Assembly (NCBI GenBank): GCA_010093605.1
Contig: MU004194.1
Location: forward strand, 1,569,392-1,633,391
Length of the DNA stretch: 64,000 nucleotides
Source of the DNA: Lophium mytilinum
Lineage: Eukaryota; Ascomycota; Dothideomycetes; Mytilinidiales; Mytilinidiaceae
Direction of reading: 5' to 3'
Positions 34,995-46,217 of this stretch are shown here, piece after piece. The notes beneath the pieces were generated by a model. That model was not told where the DNA came from, searched no databases, and saw only the letters and a program-made list of their open reading frames with translations. The stretch's first letter is position 1. Every line of letters starts with the position of its first letter. A program made the translations under genes and the position numbers.

Positions 34995-35267
34995 ATGCAG
35001 ATCAAGGCATATCTAGCAGTATCGACACTGCTCCTTGCAACCGCCTGGGGAAGGACACTTCCTCTTTAACTGGGCAGTGAGTTCCGCTTTCAGACGACCC
35101 CTCCCTTATACCTATCTGACAGTCTCGCAGACCCGCAGGCCGACATGTCTCTCCCCTTGCCTCCAGTCCATGCTGAGTGTGTCGACTACTGGTGCAGCTG
35201 GGGATGTTCGATCGCGGGATGTAATGGAGGAGATTGCAATAACGGGGATTGTGCTTGTCACTGTTGA
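34995..35267 (+). pseudogene. Relic of a small cysteine-rich secreted peptide gene
   Basis: A hydrophobic leader resembling a secretion signal begins at 34995 (MQIKAYLAVSTLLLATAWG). A 54-nt intron-like segment (35077-35130, GTGAGT donor, CTGAC branch site, CGCAG acceptor) precedes a second segment that ends at 35267. The last 30 residues of that segment hold eight cysteines with short spacings (C-x4-C-x3-C-x4-C-x4-C-x4-C-x-C-x-C). This resembles fungal effector-like or CS-alpha-beta (defensin-like) peptides. I treat it as a fossil: it looks almost whole, with about one break. Whether it made an antimicrobial, a toxin or a host-directed effector cannot be told. The surrounding DNA is a decayed accessory island. 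Confidence 0.45.
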
Positions 35268-35554
35268 GCTCAGACTTGTTGGCGCATATTCCAATGCGAA
35301 CTACGCAGCTGAATCAATGTTTGGCGTGCTGGGAGTACGAATACCACACTCTTTTCGTCTGGTTCTGGTAGAAACGTGTAGTTGTGGGCGCGGATGGGTA
35401 GTCGAGCAGGGAATTTCTCTGGTGAGAGGCAGCAGTAGCGAAGCACATGAACGTGTTTGGAACAAATCTGTCTTCTGAAATGTCAGTATACTGCAATGCA
35501 CACCTGTGAGATCAGGAGGCTGTGAATGTGCATTAGTGAAGTGAGACGCAAGCA

Positions 35555-35755
35555 ATGGACGAAACTGAGGGAAGCGGGAAATATGTTTGGGTCGACTACC
35601 TACTCAAAAACCTTGGTTCAACGAAAGGTCAAGACGGGCTAAAGGCAACTTGTAATTCCGTACGCATGAGGGTGGGCTGTCAGGTCTGTCAGGTCACCCA
35701 GGTCGCTAAGCCGATCAAATCTGATATCAAGAACTCCGATGGGTTTTGGTGAGTT
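35555..35755 (+). pseudogene. HET-protein C-terminal fragment
   Basis: The frame reads YVWVDYLLKNLGSTKGQDG, then a GCQV segment, then NSDGFW. It matches the end of the intact HET protein at 31577-33299 (YVCVDYLLRDFLTIKSGN, NGCQVRLQ and GSDGFFVELF). Only about 60 of 552 residues are recognisable, with no HET domain nearby. It is a truncated paralogue left by a duplication or unequal exchange. Confidence 0.65.
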
Positions 35756-37530
35756 GTTCCACGTATGAAGTGAAAAACATAGAGCAGGAAGCAATATCAG
35801 CTCTTACTAGACCTACCAATGGAGGGAGCATGCTGTTGGAAATCACATCTTCCATAACAATCCCAGTAACGGCCTCGAACTTCCTATATACTTCCTCTCA
35901 TACCTGGAGACAAGTATTCAAAGTACGATCTGGATATCTTCTTACTACTTTCCCCCCTGCCTCCGTCAGTGTTCCCGTCCGTGAACTCCAGTACGGATAT
36001 TGAAAGTCCCCTTCTCTAGGCCGGCGAAGGTTCGGTAGCATGGTGTGGTAAGGTGAGGTGAAGTTTCGATGCGGCCGCAGAGATGGCGATAAGATGCGAC
36101 GGATAGGGGAAAGGTATTAAGAAGAAATATCAGAAAAAAGCATGTGAGAGGCGCGCGACACGTGATGACGATCTAGTGTTTGTTGTGATTTTCGAGTCCA
36201 GGGTGCAGTAGATGTGAAACGGATGCGGGAAGGGAATTGCATAAAATGGAAGGAGCTTTGGTGAGGTAAGCGATACACATGGAGAAGGGAGTCCGTGAGG
36301 TGAATCACGGGCCGAGCGGTAAACGCGTCTGTTATTCGGGATGCCGACTTTCAGGGTCCAGTGTCAAGAATCCTACCTTTATAAACCTATTATTTTTGAA
36401 CGCCCTCCGTGAACTAACATACAGAGAGAGAAGTACCCCGCTCAGCTACCTACAACGGTCCCGTATAATTGGAAGGGAAAAGCTGGGCGCCCAGGCGAAC
36501 TCTTTTTGCTACTCGAGGGTTAGGGGTTCGAGTCCGGTGGCGGGTGACCTTTTTCTTTTTAGGAATTTGATTTTTTGAGCACGAGATACGTCAGAGCTGG
36601 CAAGGGCGTCTCTTGCTTGACTTCAGTGTGTCTAAGGGCTGCGTTGGAGCAGTAGTACCCCCTTTCTGATCACTCTCAGCACCAAACGGTGGCACCGACC
36701 ATCCTCATCACCTTCCAAGAGCACCCGCCGACTCTCACTCCACCATGGGCCCTCCCTCCCCTCCTCTCTTCATTCCACTTCATCAGCCTCGTTGTAAACG
36801 TAGTTTGCTACGCGTCTTACACCACACCCTTCGAAGTGGCTGCGGCACGATTTGATCCACATCATAAAATTTGGCCGAAAGTTTTTTGCCAGACCGCAAG
36901 GCCCGACCCAGACATCCAGGGTCCCAACTCTGGATGTCGATCCCCAACCCCCAAGTGCAAGTTAAACCCCTCGACTCCACCGACTGTCCCATCCATGTGA
37001 CTTCAACCAGAACTATTTTGAAACCACCGCCACACCGTCGAACCCCAACCCTGCCCTGAAAAAAAGGCGGTCAAAAACGGCGGCGGCCAGTCTTTTGTAG
37101 GAGAAATCTGGCGCCAAGAGACGGGGGCATGTGACAGACACACGGTAGGGGCATGCGCTGGCATGCGACCATGGCTTACCCATGTCGTGAGTTGTTAATT
37201 CAAAATGTAACTTGACGTGGCATGTGATCTCTGAGCTTAAGCAGGTAGAAAGTGGTTTTTGAAACATCCACAGGTCTTCCACTTCTTCATTAATTTAGGG
37301 ATCTTACAAAAGTGTCGTGAAACTACCTTCACCGTCAAGAACCCTCCCACTCAGGTATCGAAAGTACGTAATCAGAAAGCCAATGCCGACGCCAGTAGAC
37401 CTCCGCTCCGATCCCAGACGCCCCACCTATCCTTTCCCTTTTCTGATGCGATTCTTCAAAGGCTGCTAGCGTTGTAGCGTTATAATACACCACTCCTATG
37501 CCCTCGAAGCGGGCCCAAGGAGCCGAGTCA
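35756..37530. other. Intergenic DNA of the decayed island and GRX 3' side
   Basis: About 1.8 kb without a supported gene. The frames at 36279-36578 and 36689-37000 show no domain. The segment GGGGTTCGAGTCC near 36525 followed by T-runs resembles the end of a tRNA gene but does not fold as one. Confidence 0.45.
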
Positions 37531-38383
37531 TCACCTCTTTACTTCCTCTTTGCTCTTAACCTCGATCTTCGTGACCTCGACAACTCGTTTACCGCCCATG
37601 CTCCTTATCGTGCTCTCTAGCTTGCCCTTCTGGTGTAGCGCTTCCACGTCGTCACCGCCGCCTATACTTCGGCCATTTATGAGAACGTTGGGGACGGTGT
37701 GACGGCGAGTGCTTTTGGCGAGGGCAGCTTGCAGCGCGGGGCCAAGCGGGTGTTTATCGAGTTCGACGACGTAGGGCGGGGGTACAATTTTGTATTGCTG
37801 GAGGAGGATTGTCTTTGCTTTGCGGGAGAAGGGGCAGAACGATTTCGAGAAGATGATCACTGTGACCATTTAGCTTAAGCTCACAAATCCCATTCAGTCG
37901 GAGTAGCTCACTCGGGCTCTTCTTCAAAATTGCATTCAACTCCACCTCGACCTCATGATCCTCCTTGGTCTCCGGCTCCTGCTTCGCCTTCACGACCTTC
38001 TCCTCCTTCTCCTCCGCCGCATGCGGGATGTCAACCACGCGATCACTCTCTTTCTCCTCGTCCTGCTCCTTCATCAACACCCGCCCCGCCACGCTCTTCT
38101 CCCCCTTCCCCTCGTCCTCCTCGGTCAGCAGCTTCTGCCCCTTCACATCCGCCGCCTTCTTCGCCGCGTCCTCGGCCGCCTTCAGCCGCGCACCAACATC
38201 GTCGGCGTCGATTTTCTCCGCCGCCGCCTTCTCGGCCAGGTCATTCGCGACGAGCGCGTCGGACGTCTTGGTGTAGAAGTCTGAGTTCTGGGTGCTGCGC
38301 GCCGAGGAGGTCATGTAGAGGGTTATGAGGACGGTGAGGAGGACCATCAGCCCGAAAACTTTGATGCGGCGTTGGGAGGGCAT
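37531..38383 (-). CDS. Membrane-anchored monothiol glutaredoxin (GRX6/7-like)
   Basis: Two exons, complement(37531-37859, 37912-38383), encode 266 aa. A single N-terminal membrane anchor (KVFGLMVLLTVLITLYMTSSA) follows the basic MPSQRRI, a type II topology that puts the rest in the secretory-pathway lumen. A charged Lys/Glu/Ala-rich stalk (about residues 40-150, probably coiled coil) leads to the glutaredoxin domain. Its active site is SKSFCPFSRKAK: the second cysteine is Ser, so it is monothiol like yeast Grx6/Grx7. Glutathione-contact elements are VELDKHP, HTVPNVLINGRSIGGGDDV and the following helix. The 52-nt intron (GTGAGC/CACAG) joins KKSP to MIIFSKS just before the active site. The likely role is glutathione-dependent redox control in ER/Golgi. 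Confidence 0.9.
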
Positions 38384-40206
38384 GGTGGGTGGTGGTGGTG
38401 TATTAGTTTAGGTATTTGGGGGGAGGGTGGTGGTGTTGGGCGAAAGGAGAATCTGGAGGTGGCGTTGCGTCGATCGGCGACGGGGCCAGGGGTTTGGGTG
38501 CACGAGAAACGGGCCGAGGTTGGAGGGTCTGAGCGGCCCGGGCTAGGCTGTGGAGGGGAAGTTTATGCAGGAACACTGTCTAGGCGGGTTTATTGATGTT
38601 TTTTGATAGTAAGGAGTATGGGAATAGGAGTTTTGATGGAGTGTTTCCATAGTTTGGGCTGTTGCGTGCTCTTAGCAGCATTTGACCCTATCAAGAAGGG
38701 GAGACTGTCGCTGTCAGATTTTTCGAGTTTGCATAGTCTACAGACGTGATAATTCCTACCTCATTGTCGTCGAAGATCCAAAGGTTTGTGTCATGTTCAG
38801 GCTCCTTTGGGGGCTGAGTCGGACTCCTCTTCGGGAATAGAAATTCCAGTGTCAGGACGTGAGTGTGAAGATGCAACACATCCATAGTCGGAGGTCGCAC
38901 AAAGAGGAGGGGGATCTAGAAAGAGCAGCCAAGATATGGCAAGCGACCATCGCTATATGTCTGTTGGCACATTCGGACGAGGTGGACTGCACGTTAAGTA
39001 TAAAAGAATCACGTGATAGTCACGTGCCAAGTTCCTCGTAGGCATTTTATGTGGTGAATTAAAGTGTAATGTCCTGAGTATTCCGTTGACCTCGACACCA
39101 TGCTGGTGTCGAAGGTCTTGCTGGGTACTCTATATTTGGTCGGGTCTCCCCAAAGCTTGCCTGCGCGTGCTAAACCTCAAGCATACTCACGTTTCAAACT
39201 ACGGGAGGTGTGAGGGTGGCTTCTGGGTGTCATTGGCTGCAAACCGGGTAAGCTGCATAGTCGACGTAAAGACAGTGAGGATGCTGCAAGACGACACTGA
39301 GACGAATCGAGTACTGCAGAGGCTGCTGGACCAGACCCAATAGTATGGAACTAGAGGGTCTCGCCTGTCACCTGTTCCTACCGGCGTTAGTATCAATGTC
39401 TTAAGACAGCGCTCTCATCGCAAAGCGCGGGCCACATAAAGCCCTAAGATAGATCGGCATGGGCGTTTCTGGACTCGGGAGCGGGGGACTACTGCAGCCG
39501 CCCTTGATGCAGAAGCTTAATTGCAACGCACCCTGTGTCGTGAGATTCTTCAGTCTTCAATTTTCAGTATGAGCGGCTTAAATCCAGTTCATTGTCATTA
39601 CATGTAGGGCGGCAGTGCCCTTTGATCCCATCAGCATCTCGAAAACAGCATCCCGCCCAGGGGCCGAGGGTGTGAGCTGCTCCCGACAGCAGGCATTCCG
39701 ACCCGGCTGCAGGCAGCTTTCCCACAGCTCTGGCGCTCATGCGGGATATATCCAACACGGAATCCCGGCCGGGGCTGTGCTCGACTCCACACCTCAATTC
39801 GCGATGGTAGCCGTCGATGTCATGGCGTTGGCGTTGAGGCATTTTCGCCCTCCAATTCCATGGCGACGATAACGCGACAACTCTGATAGTGACCGACACT
39901 GCTCACCCTCTCCAAATGCTATCCGCACTGGAGGAACCTGCTCTAGGAAGCTGGTGGCCGTGTGAATGCGCCTCCGCCGGCACAAACCCTTCTTTGTCCT
40001 CATGGCTGCAACTCTGCCGCAGCCAACCATTTGCCGGCGTTACCACACGCACTCGTTGCCTCCCGTCTCTGCTAATGGCTACAGCTTGTGATGGTGAGTA
40101 TTTACTATAAAGTGCCCCGCTGTGTCGTGTGTTCCCGAGCTCTTACAACTTCTCCCAATCTTACTTCCCCTCACCTTTATCTGCCTCCACCACTGTTCCG
40201 CCTGGC
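38384..40206. promoter_or_regulatory. Divergent intergenic region, GRX / HAK
   Basis: About 1.8 kb separates the two start codons. Two CACGTG boxes start exactly 11 bp apart at 39010 and 39021, one helical turn, just after TATAAAAG at 38999; this is a candidate site for a bHLH regulator. The leader before 40207 is C/T-rich. No gene seen. Confidence 0.45.
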
Positions 40207-42831
40207 ATGCAGGAACAAAATGATGTTCAATTCTCAATAACCCAGGAACCCGGTCGACGTGCGCCTGAGAATGGGCGCGTCGGCTCTATCTACTCCGATC
40301 CCGGCGACTTGAAAATGTCCAAAGTACGGACCAAAGACGTCGAGTTCGCTGAGGATGGTCAGGAAGTTCGCGAGGACGATTACAAGAAGAAACAAGTTTG
40401 TTCTTTCTGCTCACAACCGTCCTTGCTTGGTGCTGACTACTTCCAGGTCTTCAAAGGAGCTACGTTGTTCTGGTTAGCCTACCAGTCCACTGGAGTCATC
40501 TACGGTGACATCGGAACCTCCCCGCTCTACGTGTATTCGTCGACCTTCACATCCGAACCCAACAAAACAGATCTGCTTGGAGTCTTGTCTCTGATCATCT
40601 GGTCCATCACATTGATTGTCACGGTAAAATATGTCCTCATTGTGCTCTGCGCCGATGATCAGGGCGAGGGTGGTACCTTTGCCATGTACAGTCTCCTCGC
40701 ACGCTATGTAAGGTTCTACTGACCCTCGTGCTTTTGATGATACTGACATGATATCAGAGCAACATCTCCGAACAGGACCCGAAGATGAAACACACCATCA
40801 AGCTCGAACGCTATATGAGCACCGATCTGAAGCCCAGCAACAGATCCGTGAGGAACTTTCTGGAACGTAGTTCGATTGCTCGCGTTCTCTTGAAGGTTTT
40901 GGCGGTCTTAGGAGTCAGTCTCATTCTGGCAGACGGAATTCTCACTCCTGCGCAGTCTGTTCTTGGGGCCATCCAAGGTGAGCACAGCCCAAACCCTTCC
41001 GTGTAGGAACCTGCTCATCTCTCCTCAGGTCTCAAAGTTGTAAAACCGGATATCTCAAATGGCACCATCATCGGTGTCTCATGCGCTATACTCGTTTGCC
41101 TCTTCCTCGTCCAACCCTTCGGTATTCATCGGGTTGGCAGTGCTTGGGCACCAATTGTTGTGCTCTGGCTGGTCTTCAACATGGCTTTTGGTATCTACAA
41201 TTTGGCCCACCATGACTATACCGTCCTGAAGGCCTTTTCTCCCTACTTTGCCGGCCATTACTTGGTCACGAATAAAAAGGACGGGTGGATTTCTCTCGGA
41301 GGAATCTTGCTGGCTTTTACCGGAGTTGAAGCCCTCTTTGCTGATCTCGGCGCCTTCTCCAAGAAGTGGGTCGACCTTTTCGGAAGAAGCACATATTCTA
41401 ACACAACCTAGAGCTATTCAGATCTCCTGGCTGGGCTTGGCCTACCCCTGCTTACTCTTGGCTTATATTGGTCAAGCAGCATATCTTGCCGACGACCCTT
41501 CGGCCTACTCGAATCCTTTCTTCCAAACTGTGCCACCCGGAATGTTCTATCCCTCTCTGGTCCTCTCTATCTTAGCGGCAATTGTCGCATCGCAAGCTAT
41601 GATCACCTCCTCATTCCAGCTTTTGAGTCAGGTTATGAACATGAGCTACTTCCCACAGATCAAGATGATCTATACCAGCGACAAGTTCCATGGCCAGGTA
41701 TATATTCCGTTAGCAAACTGGCTCTTGATGATTGGAACAGTCATAGTCACTGCAGTTTACAACAATGTGAGTATACATGGAACCTAAAAGCGCTTCTTGG
41801 CTGACATATTCCAGACTACCCGCCTGGGTCACGCGTACGGCGTATGCGTCATTCTCGTTACCTTCATCACAACCAACATCGTCGCCATTGTCGCCATCGT
41901 GGTATGGCGGCTGAACTGGATCCTGGTTATCACCATCTGGCTCCCGTTCATTCTTCTCGACAGCGTATTCCTCAGCTCCGCTCTGACCAAGGTCCCCGAC
42001 GGAGCTTGGTTCACGCTTCTGCTCGCGGTTCTTCTTGCTACCTTCTTCATTCTCTGGAGGTACGGAAAGGAGAATCAATGGCGTTCCGAAGCAAAGGACC
42101 GCCCACGTCTCCACCATTTAGTCACCAAAGGCACTGACGGCAAACACAAGCTCTCCGACGCTTTCGGCGGTGGCGAGCTCACCACTATCAAAGGCCTTGG
42201 CATTTTCTTCGACAAAGCTGGAGAGATGGTACCCATGGTGTATCAAGAGTTCCTCCGCAAATTCGAAGCGCAGCAGGAAGTCCACGTCTTCCTGCACCTA
42301 CGCGCTCTCTCAAAACCGCACGTCTCTGAAGAAGACCGTTATGCCGTCTCAAGGACTACGTTGGTGAACTGCTACCGCCTAACCATCCGTCACGGCTACA
42401 ACGATCGCGTCATCAGCGCCGACCTCGGCGAAATCGTGTACACGGAGCTCCGTCGCGCCATCATGGCCTTCCCCTCCCTCCCAGCCCTTTCATCCTCTGA
42501 GTCCGACGGTGTTGCATCGTCCTGCGCCGTCTCCAGTTCCTCATCCGCGGTCCAGTCCGACGCCAACAGCGTCTCTAAGCTTTCGTTCGCGATCCCGAAT
42601 GACGCGTCCGTGGAGCGGCGGATTCACAAGCTCGACTCGGCGTACAAGAAGCAAGTTGTCTACATCGTCGGCAAAGAGCAGTTGCGCCTTCTCGCGAAAA
42701 AGAACAATCTTTTCAAACGGTTTGTCTTGTATGTCTTCATTTGGTTGAGGGAGAATACGAGGGCCAAGATTAGCCAGATGGAAGTGCCGATTGAGAAGCT
42801 TGTGGAGGTTGGCTTCGTCAAGGATATGTGA
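40207..42831 (+). CDS. hak1: High-affinity potassium transporter, HAK/KUP family
   Basis: Six exons (40207-40395, 40447-40707, 40758-40977, 41029-41365, 41412-41766, 41815-42831) encode 792 aa, matching fungal HAK transporters that import K+ with H+ across the plasma membrane. The cytosolic N-terminus (about 65 residues) precedes [31 protein letters not shown], the family signature. About 12 hydrophobic segments follow, with [18 protein letters not shown] and [14 protein letters not shown] as conserved core helices. The last 320 residues form the long cytosolic tail, including [26 protein letters not shown] and a Ser-rich linker. The first intron starts GTTTGT and the fourth is only 46 nt; all five keep frame. 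The ATG at 40207 is the first in frame. An upstream GTG-initiated extension was rejected. Confidence 0.93.
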
Positions 42832-43659
42832 GCGTGAGAGATGCACAAGAAAGTTAAGCCAAATTGATTGCTTCGAGGTATACGAGACGGCCATATCGGT
42901 ATATGTGACGGCGATGATAGGGTTTTCAAGGTAAAGACAAAGGCAGCTACTAGAAGTCATTCAACTATCTTTATTTTAGTCGTTATTCCACTCATCTCCA
43001 CATCGTTATATGACTTCTCTGCTTCAAATTCATCGTCGTGATCATCTTTGTGTCATAAGTATGCAACAATGAAAAGCTCTGAGCCAAGAACTTCTTGAAC
43101 CCCCTTTCATTCCTCTTATCATCTGAGACTTCCCCGTTGACATAACAAACTCCTCTCAAACGCGACATAAAGAGCCGTGAAATTGCTCCTCACTATTTTA
43201 AGACCCGCTCGGACACGCTTGTTTTGCTTGGAAAGGCCATGGCGCGACAAGGTGGAAGGGTGTGTTTTCCTTTGATAGCCAACCCAAAACTCACGATCTG
43301 CTCTCCAAACGCACCCTCGTCACCAATCTCCACGAACACATCATAACCTTAAGAATAGCGTCAGCCAGCACTCCTCCGCTTCGCTTCTCCTTCCCCGCAC
43401 TACCACTACTTCACCCTCTCCTCCGCGCGCTGCTGACCTCCAGCACCCCGCCACCGCACCCATCTCCGGCGGTGAATCCGCATCACCTGCGCCACGAACC
43501 CGCCGTCGGAGCCCCTCACAGACCCCCACAGACCTCCACCCTCAGCTCCTCACCTCACCTACATACAACCTCAGCCCGCCATCTTGCATCACGAACTCAC
43601 GCAACTCGCCCTCTCAACCGCCTCCACGACAAAAGCTCGCCCTACCAATCAACCCAACC
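42832..43659. other. Intergenic DNA, HAK 3' side and promoter of Cys-rich gene
   Basis: About 830 bases without a supported gene. The frame at 43262-43711 is Pro/Ser/His-rich and overlaps the start of the next gene in another frame. C-rich sequence from 43370 probably forms the next gene's leader. Confidence 0.5.
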
Positions 43660-44019
43660 ATGTGCATCACCCGCAACAAACTCTTCACCTGCGGCTGCCG
43701 CCAGGGCCTGAAGCGCGAGATCTGCCGCGCCGCCATCGCCGCGGACATGGTGTGCGAGCCGATCCCCGAGCGCGAGGAGCGCAAGAGCTTCTTCCCTTGC
43801 TACGACTGCATCCGGCTGGACGTGTTCCGCGAGAGGGAGGCGGCGCATCAGGAGGCGCTGCGGATGGCAATGGAGGCGGAGAAGGAGAAGGAGAAGGGGT
43901 GGGTCAAGGCGAAGGGGGGGAAGGGGGGAACTTGGGGGAAGGGAGGGGGCGGGATGGGGATGGGGTTGGGGATTGATCTGGGTGGGTCTTCGGGGGCGTG
44001 GAAGAGATCGGGAGGCTAG
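43660..44019 (+). CDS. Small Cys-rich fungal protein with Gly-rich tail
   Basis: A single exon of 119 aa. The N-terminal half has regularly spaced cysteines (MCITRNKLFTCGCRQGLKRE, EICRAA, MVCEPIP, FFPCYDCIRLD), a CGC and a CxxC pair that could bind one or two metal ions. It is followed by a charged helix (REREAAHQEALRMAMEAEKEKEKG) and a Gly/Lys-rich disordered tail. There is no signal peptide, so it is probably intracellular. Similar short proteins beginning MC...CGC are common in ascomycete genomes with no assigned role. A C-rich leader and a clean ATG support it as a real gene; antisense Pro-rich frames here are shadows. Confidence 0.6.
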   Translation: MCITRNKLFTCGCRQGLKREICRAAIAADMVCEPIPEREERKSFFPCYDCIRLDVFREREAAHQEALRMAMEAEKEKEKGWVKAKGGKGGTWGKGGGGMGMGLGIDLGGSSGAWKRSGG

Positions 44020-45233
44020 GGGACGGAGGGGAGGGGAGGGAGGAGGAGAGGTGTAGGTTTGAGGGTGGAGGTTGATAAGGGTGGATGTGGGTGTGGGCGC
44101 TATACTGGGGGGACACGGTGCAGCGGTATACGAGAGCGGCAGTGCTGGGGGTGCTTTGATGGGGTACCGAAAATGGCGCGACGGGGTTGAGAATGAGATG
44201 GAGGTTGAGATTTGGAAAGGCGGAAAGGGCCTTGGAAAGCGGCTTTCCTGAGCTACCTCAGGGGTAGTTCGAGGCATCAAAAGCAGTGCCCAAATAGATG
44301 GTTGCGAAAGACAATCAATACAGCATTCCAATACAAAGTCCCTTCTCAAGGAAGAATACTTCACCCTACGGTTCTCCTAAAACGCCAATCGTGAAACACC
44401 CATGTCCCTGGATATGCCAATGAATTGCCATCACATCATCTCCATCTCATATTCGAAAGTCCCATCGCCAAGCCCTCTCCATTCATCAATCCGTGGAGAT
44501 ACACTCTCTGATTAATCTGAATTTCTTCGTGGAGCTTTCGCCTTTATTCAGCTGCTCTCCTTGTGCGTCGGTCCCAATCGAGACGATCGGGACGTGGACC
44601 CGGGACATAATACAGGTGCGAAGGCGTGACTCTATTGGAATTTTGTTCTGACTGCTTGATGCATACCTGATGGTATTGAGAAAATCGTGGTGTTGAGTTA
44701 CGAATGATGAGGCATGTGAGGCTCGCTAGCCCGGCAGTTCGACCTGCCCTTTTGTGAGAGACCCTCAGCCCCTGTCAGATTATCATAACCCTAGCACCCC
44801 AAGTATCTTGACATACCATAACTATGTACACCCGCTGCCACCCCACAGAGCCGTCCATCATAGTGTCCTAGTATCCCATCATGGCCACCTCGCCAACACT
44901 GTTCACACCTCGATGCTCTTTTCTTCACGCGCGTGGTCCCTCAATCAAATCGCCTGCCCAACACGCCCTCTGCGTCGCCGAAAATTCGGGGCCCGGAAGG
45001 CAGCATCCACTAAATCACACACCTTGGTACTAACACAGCATCACGGAGCCTATGCTTTCAACATAAATAACGTATTATCTATCTATCTGTACCTGCCCAG
45101 TACGTTTATGAAGCCGCTTTATCTACTACCTGTAAAAATTGATAATCTTCCCTTCTCTTTCAGCCGCGTCAAGATTCAACAATCGAATTTTGCTTCTTTT
45201 CTCACGCCACGCTCTTCCACCAACTGAGACATC
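44020..45233. other. Intergenic, no gene seen
   Basis: The start is strongly G-rich on the plus strand (GGGGAGGGGAGGG near 44025), then ordinary. The 157-codon frame at 44754-45227 has no domain and overlaps likely promoter sequence. Confidence 0.45.
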
Positions 45234-46217
45234 ATGACCATCGAGATCACTTCTGATGCCAACCTTCCCAAATGTTTGAACACAGCAACGAAACAGGCCG
45301 CAAAGGCGCGACAACTGGCCGAATTACACTCGGGCATTGCCACTACCAAGGCTTGAGGCCCTCGTCCGCAAGGGTTCTTCAGCAGGACCATGATCGTAAC
45401 TCTAAAAAAAAAGCCCAGGAGGTTGTTATTCAGTTCCGACCTGAGCCCCTGGATATTGAGCCCTTCGAACTTGCTCGGACGGTACTTGGGCCAGTCGTCC
45501 CGGATGTTCAGCTTCTCAAAGACGAAAATTTGGCGAGCGAGGGAATATGGGCGTATTGGATGACATGTACTCCAGGCAAAACATGGCTGGATGGCGCAAG
45601 AGGGAGACGTAGCCAATCTCGAGTCACTACCGTCAGATTTCGGGCCGGAATTTGTCCAAAGGTCTGTTGAGGGCAGCAGCAAGCTCGTGATTGATAACAA
45701 GCTCCGCCCGCATCTGGAATTGCTCTTATCCTCTCCGAACGAACGAAGCTATGAATTCCGTGATTTTGCAAGAGACCTGCTCGGTAAACTGGATTGGCTT
45801 CAGATACTACCACTTTTCGTCTCTCATTTCGACCTGAACGACATCAACATCTTGGTTGACGACAACTGCGAGGTATCTGGGCTTATTGACTGGGAATTGT
45901 CAACACGCCTTCCCTTTGGAATGGGCTTTGGCCGCATTTATACGCTGGCCGGCGAATACTCTGACCGCAAATTCCACATGCCGCCTGAGTTTGAAGACGC
46001 GGAGAAGGGATTCTGCGAGGAGGTCTACAAGGGGATCCCTGCGGAGGTTCGCAAGTCGATCGAAGAGAATCCGGACATCGTTCAAATCGCTGTCACTCTT
46101 GGCACGCTGCTGAATGCCTTTCGGCTAGATGATGATGTTATTGGGTCATGTAACCCCGTTGTCATCGAGGCTCTCCCGAAGCTTCTCACCTACCGTATCC
46201 CCGTGATAAGGGGCTAA
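45234..46217 (+). pseudogene. APH-fold phosphotransferase gene, disrupted
   Basis: Three pieces of one family align in order but not in one frame. 45234-45356 reads MTIEITSDANLPKCLN and stops; the same frame then reaches FFSRTMIVTL. After a run of nine A near 45405-45415 the frame shifts to EVVIQFRPEPLDIEPFELAR, GIWAYWMTCTPGKTWL. Near 45600 it shifts again to 45591-46217, which holds the kinase-like core: FVSHFDLNDINILVDD (HxDxxxxN catalytic loop) and SGLIDWEL (metal-binding Asp), then FGMGFGRIYTLAGEY. The family is the aminoglycoside-phosphotransferase-like group of fungi, which mostly act on unknown small molecules. At least one stop and two frameshifts are needed to explain it, so it is probably a pseudogene. 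The poly-A shift could be a sequencing error. Confidence 0.7.

Noticed and set aside
35035-35478. 147-codon frame overlapping the Cys-rich relic
   Set aside because: No domain, and it runs across the intron-like segment in another frame; treated as a shadow.
36480-36555. tRNA-like segment with GGGGTTCGAGTCC followed by T-runs
   Set aside because: The T-stem pairs only two bases and no 5' acceptor strand complementary to GGCGGGT is found at the right distance. A chance B-box-like match or tRNA scrap is likelier.
40129-40206. N-terminal extension of the HAK transporter
   Set aside because: It would start at GTG and reads like a C/T-rich leader; the ATG at 40207 is the first in frame.
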